Shown here piece by piece: positions 7,053-14,876 of a stretch of 22,653 nucleotides of DNA. This stretch comes from Lentisphaeria bacterium UBA1724 (lineage in GTDB: Bacteria; Verrucomicrobiota; Lentisphaeria; Oligosphaerales; Oligosphaeraceae), in NCBI GenBank assembly GCA_002315885.1, contig DCIO01000057.1:1-22653 (forward strand). The letters are read 5' to 3'. Position numbers and translations under genes: made by a program. The first letter of the stretch is position 1. Each line of letters opens with the position of its first letter. The notes below the pieces were generated by a model that saw only the letters and a list, made by a program, of their open reading frames with translations, made no database searches and was not told where the DNA came from.

Positions 7053-8774
7053 CTAGCCTTTCTTGACAATCTTCGCCCAGGAGTCCTTCAGAGAGACCGT
7101 CTTGTTGAAGACAGGGGCCTCGGGCTTGTGGTCACGCCAATCGGTAACAAAATACCCCAGGCGCTCGAACTGCACGCGTGTCTCGGGAGGCAACGCAGCC
7201 AGACCGGGCTCCAGACGGCAATCCGTCAACACCTTCAGAGAATCGGGATTGAGGTTTTCCAGGAAATCGTGTCCCTCTTCCACGGCATCAGGCTCGGGAG
7301 TGCTGAAGAGGCGATCGTATTCCCGGACAGTGGCCTTCACGGAGTTGCTGGCTTCCACCCAGTGGATGGTGCCCTTCACCTTGCGGCCATCGGGGGCATT
7401 TCCACCCTTGGTCTCGGGATCGTAGGTGCAACGCAGTTCCACCACATTGCCCGCCTCATCCTTGATGACCTCTTCGCACTTGATGAAGTACCCCCAGCGC
7501 AAACGCACCTCGCGACCAGGAGCCAGACGGAAATACTTGGGAGGAGGCACTTCCTGGAAATCGTCCTGTTCGATGAAGAGTTCGCGACCGAAGGGAATCT
7601 TCCGGGTCCCCTCCTCGGGCTTCTCGGGATTGTTGACCGCCTCAATCCATTCGACTTGCCCCTCCGGATAATTCGTCAGAACAACCTTCAGGGGATGGAG
7701 GACTGCCATGTAGCGGGGAGCCTCGTGGTTCAATTCCTCACGGAGGGTATTTTCCAGAACGCCCACATCTGTCACGCCATTGAACTTGGTTATGCCCACC
7801 GCTGCCACGAAATTACGGATGCTGGAAGGAGTATAACCACGACGACGGAAACCGCGGACCGTAGGCATGCGGGGATCATCCCACCCGGAAACGTACTTCT
7901 CCTGCACCAACCGCAGCAATTTACGCTTGGACATGACGGTGTAGGTCAGGTTCAGACGGCTGAACTCAATCTGGCGGGGCTTGCGCTCAATGGGCAGGGG
8001 CTCCAGGAACCAGTTGTAAAGGGGACGATGAATCTCGAATTCCAGGGTGCAGAGGGAGTGTGTCACGCCCTCCAAAGAATCCTCAAGGCCGTGTGCCCAG
8101 TCATACATGGGATAGATGCACCATTCGTTGCCCGTACGCTGATGGGCTTCGTGAAGAATGCGGTACATGACCGGGTCGCGGAAATTGATGTTGGGATGAG
8201 CCATGTCAATCTTTGCGCGCAGAGTCTTGGAGCCATTGGGGAACTCGCCATTCTTCATGCGCTCGAAGAGGTCCAGGTTCTCCTCAATGGAGCGATCACG
8301 CCAAGGAGAGTTGGTTCCCGCCTGGAAGGGCGTGCCGCGATTGGCACGAATTTCCTCGGCGCTCTGGTCATCCACATACGCCAACCCCTTCTTGATCATC
8401 AGAATCGCGAATTCGTACATCTTCGGGAAATAATCCGAGGCGAATTTCACGTCGCCAGACCAGTTGTATCCCAGCCAAGTGATGTCTTCCTGAATGGAAT
8501 CGTAGTACTCACGGTCCTCTTTGCCAGGATTCGTGTCATCCATACGCAAATTGCACTTGCCGCCGAATTCCTTCGCCACGCCAAAATCCAGGCAAATCGC
8601 CTTGGCGTGACCAATGTGCAGATAGCCATTGGGCTCCGGCGGGAAACGAGTCTGGATTTCCTCAGGGCGGTATTTGCCAGACGCCAGGTCCTCACGGACA
8701 ATCTCACGGATGAAGTCGGTGGGCGCCTCCACAGACGCACCAGCTTCCACAGGGGTATTCTGAATCTCTTCCAT
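7053..8774 (-). CDS. glnS: glutaminyl-tRNA synthetase
   Basis: This class Ic synthetase charges tRNA-Gln with glutamine directly. The 573-residue length fits GlnS. The first signature PPEPNGYLHIGHAK (45-58, HIGH at 53-56) and the second MSKRK (281-285) are both present. Other GlnS-type stretches are RMDDTNPGKEDREYYDSIQ and YPMYDWAHGLEDSLEGVTHSLCTLEF. After about residue 350 the beta-barrel anticodon-binding domains follow, with KVKGTIHWVEA near the end. The form is glutaminyl rather than glutamyl, judging from the PEPNGYLHIGHAK signature and the long C-terminal barrels, which suggests this organism need not rely on the GatCAB route for Gln-tRNA. No clear SD. The fabG-like gene follows 12 bases downstream. 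Confidence 0.96.
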   Translation of the reverse strand: MEEIQNTPVEAGASVEAPTDFIREIVREDLASGKYRPEEIQTRFPPEPNGYLHIGHAKAICLDFGVAKEFGGKCNLRMDDTNPGKEDREYYDSIQEDITWLGYNWSGDVKFASDYFPKMYEFAILMIKKGLAYVDDQSAEEIRANRGTPFQAGTNSPWRDRSIEENLDLFERMKNGEFPNGSKTLRAKIDMAHPNINFRDPVMYRILHEAHQRTGNEWCIYPMYDWAHGLEDSLEGVTHSLCTLEFEIHRPLYNWFLEPLPIERKPRQIEFSRLNLTYTVMSKRKLLRLVQEKYVSGWDDPRMPTVRGFRRRGYTPSSIRNFVAAVGITKFNGVTDVGVLENTLREELNHEAPRYMAVLHPLKVVLTNYPEGQVEWIEAVNNPEKPEEGTRKIPFGRELFIEQDDFQEVPPPKYFRLAPGREVRLRWGYFIKCEEVIKDEAGNVVELRCTYDPETKGGNAPDGRKVKGTIHWVEASNSVKATVREYDRLFSTPEPDAVEEGHDFLENLNPDSLKVLTDCRLEPGLAALPPETRVQFERLGYFVTDWRDHKPEAPVFNKTVSLKDSWAKIVKKG

Positions 8775-8818
8775 AGGTATTCAAAAAGTTGTTAAGAACA
8801 AAACGATACAACCGAAGA

Positions 8819-9442
8819 CTACTTCTTCAGGCTCTTGAGAATCTGCTGGGCTTCCTCGGCAGTGGCCTTCAGGTAGATGACGCCATTGTCGGCATTGAAC
8901 TCGTATTTGCGATTGGCGTCGATGTTGTAAACAAAGGCAATCGCATTCTGCAGAAGCTGATACTGGCCCTCCAGACGAGTCTTCTCCGCCTCGTCAGTGG
9001 CCTTCTGACGCGCCTGGTCCAACAGCCCACGACGAGCAATCACCTTCACGAAGATTTCCTTGGCGGTGCCAATCTTCTGATAGACCACGCTAGTGGCACT
9101 GTCAAAGGCATATTCACTGACACTCTCAGGAGCGAAGACGATGTTCAGGTAGAGGTTGATCACATTCAGAGCATTGCGCTCCTTGGCGATTTTCTCGTCA
9201 AAAGAGGCCTTGTCCGCCTCGGCTGCTTCCTGCTGTGCCTTCAAATCCTCCGCGTAGGTCTTGGCCACTGCGGCGCGACGGTTGATGGCAGAAGCAAAGG
9301 CCTCCTCCACCGTAACCCATGCCACAAGCTTGCTGCCATCCTCCTGGTCAATCACCGTGGGCTGAACGGCCTCCTGGGCAAATGCGCACGCGACAAAAAC
9401 AAAGGCAAAAAGGAAAGAAAGGACTTTGGTGATGTTTTTCAT
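8819..9442 (-). CDS. exported protein of unknown function
   Basis: This 207-residue protein has a cleavable-type signal peptide: Lys-containing N-terminus, hydrophobic core 7-20, and a likely cut near AFA-Q (22/23). The mature part is Ala/Glu/Lys-rich and mostly helical, with a probable coiled coil around 60-90 (AEDLKAQQEAAEADKASFDEKIAKE). There is no lipobox and no second membrane segment, so it is probably periplasmic. The start is supported by AGGA about eight bases before the ATG. It sits between the amino-acid ABC transporter and glnS. I recognise no family and assign no function. Confidence 0.75.
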   Translation of the reverse strand: MKNITKVLSFLFAFVFVACAFAQEAVQPTVIDQEDGSKLVAWVTVEEAFASAINRRAAVAKTYAEDLKAQQEAAEADKASFDEKIAKERNALNVINLYLNIVFAPESVSEYAFDSATSVVYQKIGTAKEIFVKVIARRGLLDQARQKATDEAEKTRLEGQYQLLQNAIAFVYNIDANRKYEFNADNGVIYLKATAEEAQQILKSLKK

Positions 9443-9487
9443 TGTTGGATTCCTAATGTTGTGATTTGGGAAATTGTATCCTGTCCC

Positions 9488-10303
9488 CTACGCCTTATGG
9501 CTCAACTTCATGAGGAATGCCTGGGTGCGGGGATTCTTGGGATGGGAAATGACCTCTTCGGGAGGACCTTGCTCCACGATGACCCCATCCGCCATGAAAA
9601 CCACGTGGTCAGAGACCAACCGCGCGAACTCGATTTCGTGGGTGACAATGACCATGGTCATCTTGCGAGCCGCCAACGCGCGTATCGTCTTCAGGATTTC
9701 CCCCGTGAGTTCGGGATCCAACGCGCTGGTGGGTTCGTCAAAAAAGAGAATCTGGGGATTGCTGATGAGGGCGCGGGCAATGGAGACGCGCTGCTGTTGT
9801 CCGCCGGAAAGTTCGCAAGGATAGGCATTCTCCTTTGCGGAGAGCCCCATAGTCTTCAGCAGTTCACGGGCCTTCTCAAGCACCTCCGCGGGGTCACGTT
9901 TTTGCACGCAAATCGGCGCATCGGTGATATTCTTCAGCACATTGTAATGGGGGAAGAGATTGAAATTCTGGAAAACCAACCCGAAAAGCGCACGGAGTTT
10001 CCGCAATTCCGAAACGGGTGCATAGACCGCACCTTGTGGTCCCTCCTCGCAGACTGTCTTCCCCATGAAGGACATGGAACCATGCTCCATAGTCTCCAGG
10101 AGCGTGGCACAACGCAGGAAAGTGGATTTTCCACTGCCAGAAGGACCAATGATGGAGACCACCTGCCCGTGATTGACGGAAAGAGAGATGTCCTTGAGAA
10201 CCTGCAATTCCCCGAATGCCTTGCTCAGATGCGTGACCTGAAAGACGGGAGTGCCTGTGGAAGGCATTTCAGACTGGTTGTGCTGTTCTGCTGTCATTGT
10301 CAT
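9488..10303 (-). CDS. polar amino-acid ABC transporter ATP-binding protein (GlnQ/HisP-like)
   Basis: This is the ATPase that drives import for the adjacent permease. It has 271 residues with Walker A GPSGSGKST (53-61), Q-loop FGLVFQNFNLFPHYNVLKN, signature LSGGQQQRVSIARAL, Walker B ILFFDEPTSALDPEL and H-loop VTHE. The glutamine/histidine/arginine-type subfamily is shown by the tail HVVFMADGVIVEQGPPEEV. Compared with the family it has about 20 extra residues at the N-terminus. The ATG directly abuts the permease stop (TAAATG), which suggests coupled translation. With the genes at 10304 and 11072 it completes an importer with one permease gene, so the permease probably works as a homodimer. Confidence 0.95.
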   Translation of the reverse strand: MTMTAEQHNQSEMPSTGTPVFQVTHLSKAFGELQVLKDISLSVNHGQVVSIIGPSGSGKSTFLRCATLLETMEHGSMSFMGKTVCEEGPQGAVYAPVSELRKLRALFGLVFQNFNLFPHYNVLKNITDAPICVQKRDPAEVLEKARELLKTMGLSAKENAYPCELSGGQQQRVSIARALISNPQILFFDEPTSALDPELTGEILKTIRALAARKMTMVIVTHEIEFARLVSDHVVFMADGVIVEQGPPEEVISHPKNPRTQAFLMKLSHKA

Positions 10304-10993
10304 TTACCGATAGTAGCTTAAGCGCTTCTCCAGTCGTTCCATCACAAAAGCGACGACGAAATTGAAGACATAGTAGAAGATACCCGCGGCCACGTATGGC
10401 ATCATGGAACGCTGTGCGCTAGCCATGTGCTTTGCCTGGGTGAACATCTCGGCGCATGCGATGGCGAATGCCAACGAAGTATCCTTGGTCAGGGTAATGA
10501 CCTCGTTGGTCACGGGCGGCAAGGTGCGCTTGATGACCTGCGGGAGGATAATCTTGAAAAATGTCTGCGCGCGGGAATATCCCAATACATTCGCGGCCTC
10601 ATACTGACCAACGGGAATGGATTGAATGCCGCCACGATAAATCTCGGCAAAATATGCCGCGTAATTCAAGGAAAAGGCGATGATGACCGCGGGGAATCGA
10701 TAGGAATCACCCAGGGACATTCCAAAGAGGAAATAGGGTCCAAAAAAGACCATCAGCAACTGTAGCATCAACGGGGTGCCACGCATGATGGAAATGTAAA
10801 TGCTGGTCACACGGGATATGAACTTGATTTTGCTCATCCGCAAACCGCAAATACAGAACCCCAGCGGCATGGAAAAGAGGAGCGTCAGGAGAAATATCCA
10901 AACCGTCGTGCCAAATGACCTCAGCAAAAGGAGGTTGTTTTTGGCAAAAATCGGATCCTGAAGATAGCTGAATATGGCTGAAATCGTATCCAC
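10304..10993 (-). CDS. polar amino-acid ABC transporter permease (HisM/GlnP-like)
   Basis: This 229-residue inner-membrane permease has several hydrophobic segments (about 23-48, 58-80, 85-110 and 195-215). The cytoplasmic coupling loop EAANVLGYSRAQTFFKIILPQV matches the EAA motif region of the family. It forms the channel for the ATPase encoded next. The start codon is GTG (bases 10993-10991) with no recognisable Shine-Dalgarno site and no better in-frame start nearby. The 78-bp gap to the upstream binding-protein gene contains a perfect 11-bp stem that probably lowers expression of permease and ATPase relative to binding protein. Confidence 0.93.
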   Translation of the reverse strand: MDTISAIFSYLQDPIFAKNNLLLLRSFGTTVWIFLLTLLFSMPLGFCICGLRMSKIKFISRVTSIYISIMRGTPLMLQLLMVFFGPYFLFGMSLGDSYRFPAVIIAFSLNYAAYFAEIYRGGIQSIPVGQYEAANVLGYSRAQTFFKIILPQVIKRTLPPVTNEVITLTKDTSLAFAIACAEMFTQAKHMASAQRSMMPYVAAGIFYYVFNFVVAFVMERLEKRLSYYR

Positions 10994-11014
10994 GGGGTTT
11001 TGAGGGGTGGATGC

Positions 11015-11040
11015 GGGACGGCGGAGTCATCCGCCGTCCC
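11015..11040 (-). other. intercistronic hairpin between binding protein and permease genes
   Basis: GGGACGGCGGA (11015-11025), a four-base loop, then TCCGCCGTCCC (11030-11040) form a perfect 11-bp GC-rich stem. On the minus strand the following bases are not a T-run, so it is more likely an mRNA-stabilising or weakly attenuating element than a full terminator. Such stems commonly raise the ratio of binding protein to membrane components in importer operons. Confidence 0.75.
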
Positions 11041-11071
11041 TGGTGTTATGCTTCAATCAACACACGAATAA

Positions 11072-11926
11072 CTAGAGTTTGATGATGCTCACGTCATCGC
11101 CATTGAACCACTTCTCGGAGATCTTCCGGAAGGTGCCATCGGCATACATGGCCTTCAGCGTGCCCTGGACCTTGTCACGCAGAGCGGTGTTGCCCAGCTT
11201 GAATCCAACGCCATACTGCTCGGTGACCAGGGTCTCATCCAGGATGACACAGCTGGTATCGGAGGACATCAGACGAACGGCGACACTATAGTCGATGACG
11301 ACGGCATCGCAGACGCCAGACTGGAGTTCCATGTAAGCCTGGTTGAAATTGGGGACCTCGATGACCTTCTTCAGGCTGGCACGGAATTCCTTGGCGGATT
11401 CGTCTTCCAGGGCCTTCAAACCAGAGGAGTCGGCCTGTGCCTCGACCACCTTGCCAGCCAGTTTGGCCTTGGAGGTGATACCGGAATCACGGCGAACCAG
11501 GATGACCTGGGAGCTGTCGACGTAAGGATCGGTCCAGGTGTAGAGTTCCTCACGGCCATTGATGGTAAAGCCATTCCAGATGCAGTTAATCATTCCACTG
11601 TTCAGCTCGGCATCCTTGGCATCCCAGTCGATGGGCTTCAACTCGATTTCCCAACCCTGGCGCTTGGCGACCTCGCGAGCCAAATCCAGGTCGAAACCGA
11701 CCAACTCGCCATTCTCATCCTGATAACCGTAGGGAGGGAAGTCAGCATCAAAGCCGATGATGAAGGTGAATTCGCCACTTTCCAGGAACTCCTTGGCGGC
11801 TTCCGCAGTGTACTCATTCTGATTGGTCGCGGGATTAAGTGCCTTGGAATAGCTGCTGCTCTTACGACAGCTGGCCACGAGAACGACTGCAAGAATTGCA
11901 ACGAGAGAGAAGAAGAACTTCTTCAT
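11072..11926 (-). CDS. polar amino-acid ABC transporter substrate-binding lipoprotein
   Basis: This 284-residue binding protein captures amino acid for the adjacent permease/ATPase pair. It has a lipoprotein signal (VLVASC, Cys20). The type 2 periplasmic binding fold shows FTIIGFDADFPPYGYQDENG (53-72), GFDLDLAREVAKRQGW, the WNGFTINGREE stretch (normally W.g.t.T.eR), and a C-terminal GTFRKISEKWFNGDD. This resembles HisJ/FliY/GlnH-type proteins; the specific ligand cannot be read. Unusually, the Thr-Arg-like pocket motif is FTINGREE. AAAGGAG lies ten bases before the ATG, the strongest SD of the three transporter genes, in keeping with high expression. Confidence 0.93.
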   Translation of the reverse strand: MKKFFFSLVAILAVVLVASCRKSSSYSKALNPATNQNEYTAEAAKEFLESGEFTFIIGFDADFPPYGYQDENGELVGFDLDLAREVAKRQGWEIELKPIDWDAKDAELNSGMINCIWNGFTINGREELYTWTDPYVDSSQVILVRRDSGITSKAKLAGKVVEAQADSSGLKALEDESAKEFRASLKKVIEVPNFNQAYMELQSGVCDAVVIDYSVAVRLMSSDTSCVILDETLVTEQYGVGFKLGNTALRDKVQGTLKAMYADGTFRKISEKWFNGDDVSIIKL

Positions 11927-12188
11927 GATTTCAAAACTCCTTTTGGGGTGGATTATCTAGGGAACAAAAAAAGACACACGAAAAATAGTAAATATACACG
12001 ATATTCTAGATTCAGCACTATATACAGAGACTCTATACCAACCTATTTCGACAAAAGATACTCGGCATAAACAAAACGCTATGTTATCCAAAGTGGGTAG
12101 GTAATCGGCATTTTCGTTCTTTTTTCTTTCGCTTCTTTCGCTTCTTTCGTGGTTTTACCCCCTACCCTCCTTAGGAACAGAGCGAAAC
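11927..12188. promoter_or_regulatory. AT-rich leader and likely promoter region of the amino-acid transporter
   Basis: No gene is visible in this 262-bp gap between the binding-protein start and the terminator at 12189. On the minus strand there are several -10-like sites (TATAGT, TAGAAT) but no pair with a convincing -35 at the right distance, so I do not place one promoter. A short dyad AGAGACTCT is centred near 12031. A CTTCTTTCG tandem repeat lies at 12123-12149. A long leader or a regulator site is possible; I saw no recognisable riboswitch. Confidence 0.4.
12123..12149. repeat. 9-bp tandem repeat CTTCTTTCG, about three copies
   Basis: CTTCTTTCG occurs head to tail at 12132-12140 and 12141-12149, with a near copy TTTCTTTCG at 12123-12131. 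On the minus strand it reads CGAAAGAAG, downstream of the terminator of the gene at 12241. Function unknown. Confidence 0.65.
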
Positions 12189-12222
12189 AAAAAAAACGCG
12201 GCACCTGCCAAGAAGTGCCGCG
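12189..12222 (-). terminator. strong Rho-independent terminator
   Basis: On the minus strand CGCGGCAC (12222-12215), a ten-base loop, then GTGCCGCG (12204-12197) form a perfect 8-bp GC-rich stem followed by eight T (12196-12189). It lies 18 bases after the stop of the gene at 12241 and separates it from the amino-acid transporter. Confidence 0.92.
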
Positions 12223-12240
12223 TCTGCCTGCAAATATACG

Positions 12241-13038
12241 CTATCTGCCTCCACCGCCGGGACCACCGCCGAAACCGCCAGGGCCGCCAGGACCGCCACC
12301 GAAACCACCAGGGCCGCCACCCATTCCGCCGCCCATGACGGACATGATTTCCTGGACGCCGTCAGACAACGCGGTGCCGTCTGCACCGATTCTGGAGCCC
12401 AATTCGTCAAAGAGGATATTCTGGACTTCGCCGCGCATTTCCATCATCTCGCGTCCCAGTTCACGCATATCACCGCGATTTTCGGGATTCTGCATGCGTT
12501 CTTCCATTTCCGCCACCAGGTTCTGGTAATCCTTGAGGGTATTCCGCTGTTCCGCCGAAAGACGCGAGGTATCCAAATTGGCGAAATAGCTATCCCGTTT
12601 TTCACGGAATTCCTGCATACGCTGTTCCATGCGCTGGCGCATCTCCTGAAAACGGGCATATTGTTCGGGGTTGGTTTCCTTGAGTTCCTCCATATTCGGA
12701 GGACCATTCCGACGCTCACGATTTCCACGCCCACCACGGCTATTTTCCGCCACAGCCTCCTCCAGTTGCTTCTTATAGGCCGCGTTTTCCTTTTCCAGTT
12801 TGTCTATATACGCATTCAACGCCTGAACCGCCTCGCTGTCATCGCCTGATGCCTGCAAAGCAGATAGATCCGGACGAGGCAACTCCGAAGGAATACTCAC
12901 AGACGCCTCGCCGGCATCCGCCAATTGCTGTTGAAGGGCGGCACGATCCTGGAAGAAATACACCGCGGCTCCAAAGGACCCCAAACCAAAAAGAGAAACC
13001 AATACCAATACCGTGATGAGAATTTTACTGCGGTCCAT
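12241..13038 (-). CDS. membrane-anchored coiled-coil protein with Gly-rich tail, unknown
   Basis: This 265-residue protein has one N-terminal membrane segment (about 6-29) and no cleavage site, so the rest probably faces the periplasm. Residues 66-100 (ALNAYIDKLEKENAAYKKQLEEAV) look like a coiled coil. Residues 125-215 are Met/Glu/Arg-rich and helical, with LDTSRLSAEQRNTLKDYQNLVAEMEERMQ. That part loosely recalls Spy/CpxP-type helical periplasmic proteins, which I treat as weak resemblance only. From about 232 the tail is almost pure Gly with Pro, Phe and Met (GGGPGGFGG repeats). No SD is seen before the ATG. It lies downstream of a repeat-rich lipoprotein and ends at a strong terminator. Confidence 0.78.
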   Translation of the reverse strand: MDRSKILITVLVLVSLFGLGSFGAAVYFFQDRAALQQQLADAGEASVSIPSELPRPDLSALQASGDDSEAVQALNAYIDKLEKENAAYKKQLEEAVAENSRGGRGNRERRNGPPNMEELKETNPEQYARFQEMRQRMEQRMQEFREKRDSYFANLDTSRLSAEQRNTLKDYQNLVAEMEERMQNPENRGDMRELGREMMEMRGEVQNILFDELGSRIGADGTALSDGVQEIMSVMGGGMGGGPGGFGGGPGGPGGFGGGPGGGGR

Positions 13039-13103
13039 AAAGAAAAGAAAACAAATTTAAGAGGTTAGTAACAGAAAATCTTCACTTACAAAGAACGATA
13101 GAA

Positions 13104-13120
13104 GCGCAAACTTATTGCGC
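13104..13120 (-). other. 6-bp hairpin in the spacer after the repeat-rich lipoprotein gene
   Basis: GCGCAA (13104-13109) and TTGCGC (13115-13120) are perfect inverted repeats with a five-base loop, in the 116-bp gap between two leftward genes. A T-rich stretch follows on the minus strand but not an unbroken run. It may be a weak terminator or a processing site. Confidence 0.35.
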
Positions 13121-13154
13121 CATCTTGAAGGAATCAACCATTTTCTTCCATTTT

Positions 13155-13901
13155 TTAGTGATCGCCATGCACATCATGATTGCCATTCCGCCTGGGCTGA
13201 TTGGCGCGATGATTTTGATTGCGCTGGGTCACATTTCCCTTCGGCTGGGTCACATTTCCCTTCGGCTGCGTGCCATTCACCTTCGGCTGCCCCACATTCA
13301 CCTTCGGTTGAGTGCCATTCACCTTCGGCTGGGGGGCAATCACTCTAGTTTGTCCTGCCTTGCCCTTGGGCTGCTCTGCCTTGCCCTTGGGCTGCTCTGC
13401 ATGCTTCTTGGGTTCCTCCACATGCGTCTTGGCGTGGTCTATTTTTCCTTTCGGCGCTTCCTCGTGCCTCTTGGGTTCCTCCACGCGAGGCTTGGGCGGT
13501 TCCTCGTGCTTCTTGGGTTCCTCCACACGGGGCTTTGGCGGCTCCTCGTGCTTCTTGGGCTCCTCCACACGGGGTCTAGGTGGCTCTTCGTGTTTTCTGT
13601 GTTCTTCAACACGAATGACCGTAGGGGCAACCACTTGGACCGTCTTGTGTTCCTCCACATGAATCACCGTGGGTTCCACAACTCGCACGGCAACGGGTTC
13701 AGGAGGAGGTGGTGGTTCTTCATGATGTTCCTTTTTGGGAGGCGGAACTTCATGATATCCTCCATCATATCTGCCATGAACAAAATCGGCAGGATGACCA
13801 TACCCCGTGTGATGCACCGTTCCACCGCCGTCCGTGACACAACCATTCAAGCAGACTACTGCGGCGCCCAAAGCCAAGATATTCAACAGATTGTTTTTCA
13901 T
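13155..13901 (-). CDS. repeat-rich Pro/Glu/Lys lipoprotein, unknown
   Basis: This 248-residue protein has a lipoprotein signal (CLNGC, Cys21). A short His/Gly-rich region follows, then low-complexity repeats. A 14-residue unit HEEPPKPRVEEPKK repeats at 104-117, 118-131 and 132-145 and decays after that. EQPKGKA occurs twice from 169, and 7-residue units of the QPKVNGT/QPKGNVT type run through about 190-225. The acidic/basic first block gives way to a basic, Asn/Gln-rich end, so the mature protein is probably extended and disordered. It may span the periplasm or bind cell wall or nucleic acid; that is inference. A near-perfect AAAGGAGG lies six bases before the ATG. The DNA repeats (42- and 21-bp periods) make the length prone to variation. 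Confidence 0.8.
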   Translation of the reverse strand: MKNNLLNILALGAAVVCLNGCVTDGGGTVHHTGYGHPADFVHGRYDGGYHEVPPPKKEHHEEPPPPPEPVAVRVVEPTVIHVEEHKTVQVVAPTVIRVEEHRKHEEPPRPRVEEPKKHEEPPKPRVEEPKKHEEPPKPRVEEPKRHEEAPKGKIDHAKTHVEEPKKHAEQPKGKAEQPKGKAGQTRVIAPQPKVNGTQPKVNVGQPKVNGTQPKGNVTQPKGNVTQRNQNHRANQPRRNGNHDVHGDH

Positions 13902-13996
13902 CTCAACCTCCTTTGTCCCTGTGAAGGACTCAACTTAAATCTCCTTCCACATATATTACGACACAAAAGCGGGATTTTCTATTCCGTTTTTGAGTA

Positions 13997-14040
13997 TTTT
14001 GTGTATTTTGTGGACTTCTTTTTTGAGTATTTTGTGGACT
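13997..14040 (-). repeat. two copies of a 20-bp AGTCCACAAAATAC motif at a gene end
   Basis: On the minus strand AGTCCACAAAATACTCAAAA (14040-14021) begins inside the stop codon of the Gfo/Idh-like gene. AGTCCACAAAATACACAAAA follows at 14016-13997 and then ATACTCAAAA. The second copy is identical to the copy at the end of queA (21714-21733), 7.7 kb away. Confidence 0.8.
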
Positions 14041-14867
14041 TATCCACGAATCTCCGACCACTCCTGCGCGGCAGTCCGCACCGCCCTCCCCTGCGTCAAT
14101 TCGGCGATGGCATTTTCGGGTGAAGCCACAGCGAAGAGCCGCTTGTGTCGTGCCGCCAGACTAACCAGCGCATCCCCCTGCTTGAGGAACAATTTCCGCG
14201 TCAGACCGCTTTCTTCCAAATTCAGGAAAGGCGTCTCACAAAGCACATGGCATCCCAGACGCAAAGCCAGATGGCATCCCTCGTAATGCAACGCAGTAGG
14301 CAGACAGACATCCACGATATTCGGATTGACCGTAGCCAGGAGTCCCTCGGGCTCCAAGGACCCCTCCACCGCATAACCCAGCAACTTCGACAACCGCCTG
14401 GATGTGGCGGCAATCGTCGCAGCAGAACTCCCCACAAATCCCACAATTTCGGCACCCGCATTCTTCCATTCCGCAGCGTGTCTCATGCCAATGCCGCTGG
14501 CACCGAAGATGACTACACGGGGCTTCTCAGGCATCGGAGACTCCGTCACGGGCTCCGCTTTAATCTGGCATCCCTGGAAACAACGCTGGATTTGAGACGA
14601 CAGGACATTCCGACGGAACCCAACTACCTTCGTTCCCTGCAAATGGAAGAACTCGGCCATGTCTGTCATGGTCAGCGCCTGATAAATCGGACATGGGAAC
14701 TCCTTCAGAGTCTCCTCGCGGCTGTTTTCAGAGATATCCTCCGTAATCAGCACGAATGCCAATTTGTTCCGATGCTGCAGAAGGCGCTGGCGCCCCGTCT
14801 CCGCCAATCCCGCACGCACCACAAATGGCGCCAATTTCTTCAATTGCGAGAGTTTCTCTTCTTCCAT
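14040..14867 (-). CDS. L7Ae/YlxQ-like domain fused to a truncated Gfo/Idh/MocA Rossmann domain
   Basis: This 275-residue protein has two parts. Residues 5-98 resemble the L7Ae/YlxQ RNA-binding fold (RNKLAFVLITEDISENSREE, 33-52; LQGTKVVGFRRNVLSSQIQR, 76-95). Residues 115-250 are a Gfo/Idh/MocA nucleotide-binding domain: RVVIFGASGIGMRHA (117-131), NIVDVCLPTALHYEG (183-197), GCHVLCETPF (205-214). The usual EKP catalytic Lys is Thr here (ETP), and the C-terminal substrate domain of about 150-200 residues is absent. It is therefore unlikely to be a normal oxidoreductase. GAGGAG lies seven bases before the ATG, and it starts nine bases after the flavoprotein gene, so the two are co-expressed. Its stop lies in a dispersed 20-bp motif. 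The Gfo/Idh part is clear; the L7Ae part is a visual match only. Confidence 0.72.
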   Translation of the reverse strand: MEEEKLSQLKKLAPFVVRAGLAETGRQRLLQHRNKLAFVLITEDISENSREETLKEFPCPIYQALTMTDMAEFFHLQGTKVVGFRRNVLSSQIQRCFQGCQIKAEPVTESPMPEKPRVVIFGASGIGMRHAAEWKNAGAEIVGFVGSSAATIAATSRRLSKLLGYAVEGSLEPEGLLATVNPNIVDVCLPTALHYEGCHLALRLGCHVLCETPFLNLEESGLTRKLFLKQGDALVSLAARHKRLFAVASPENAIAELTQGRAVRTAAQEWSEIRG

Positions 14868-14876
14868 GACGACTCC

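Noticed and set aside
7128..10321. Long plus-strand frames (555 and 510 codons) opposite glnS and the ABC ATPase
   Set aside because: They mirror conserved minus-strand genes and show low-complexity, motif-free translations; they are codon-bias shadows.
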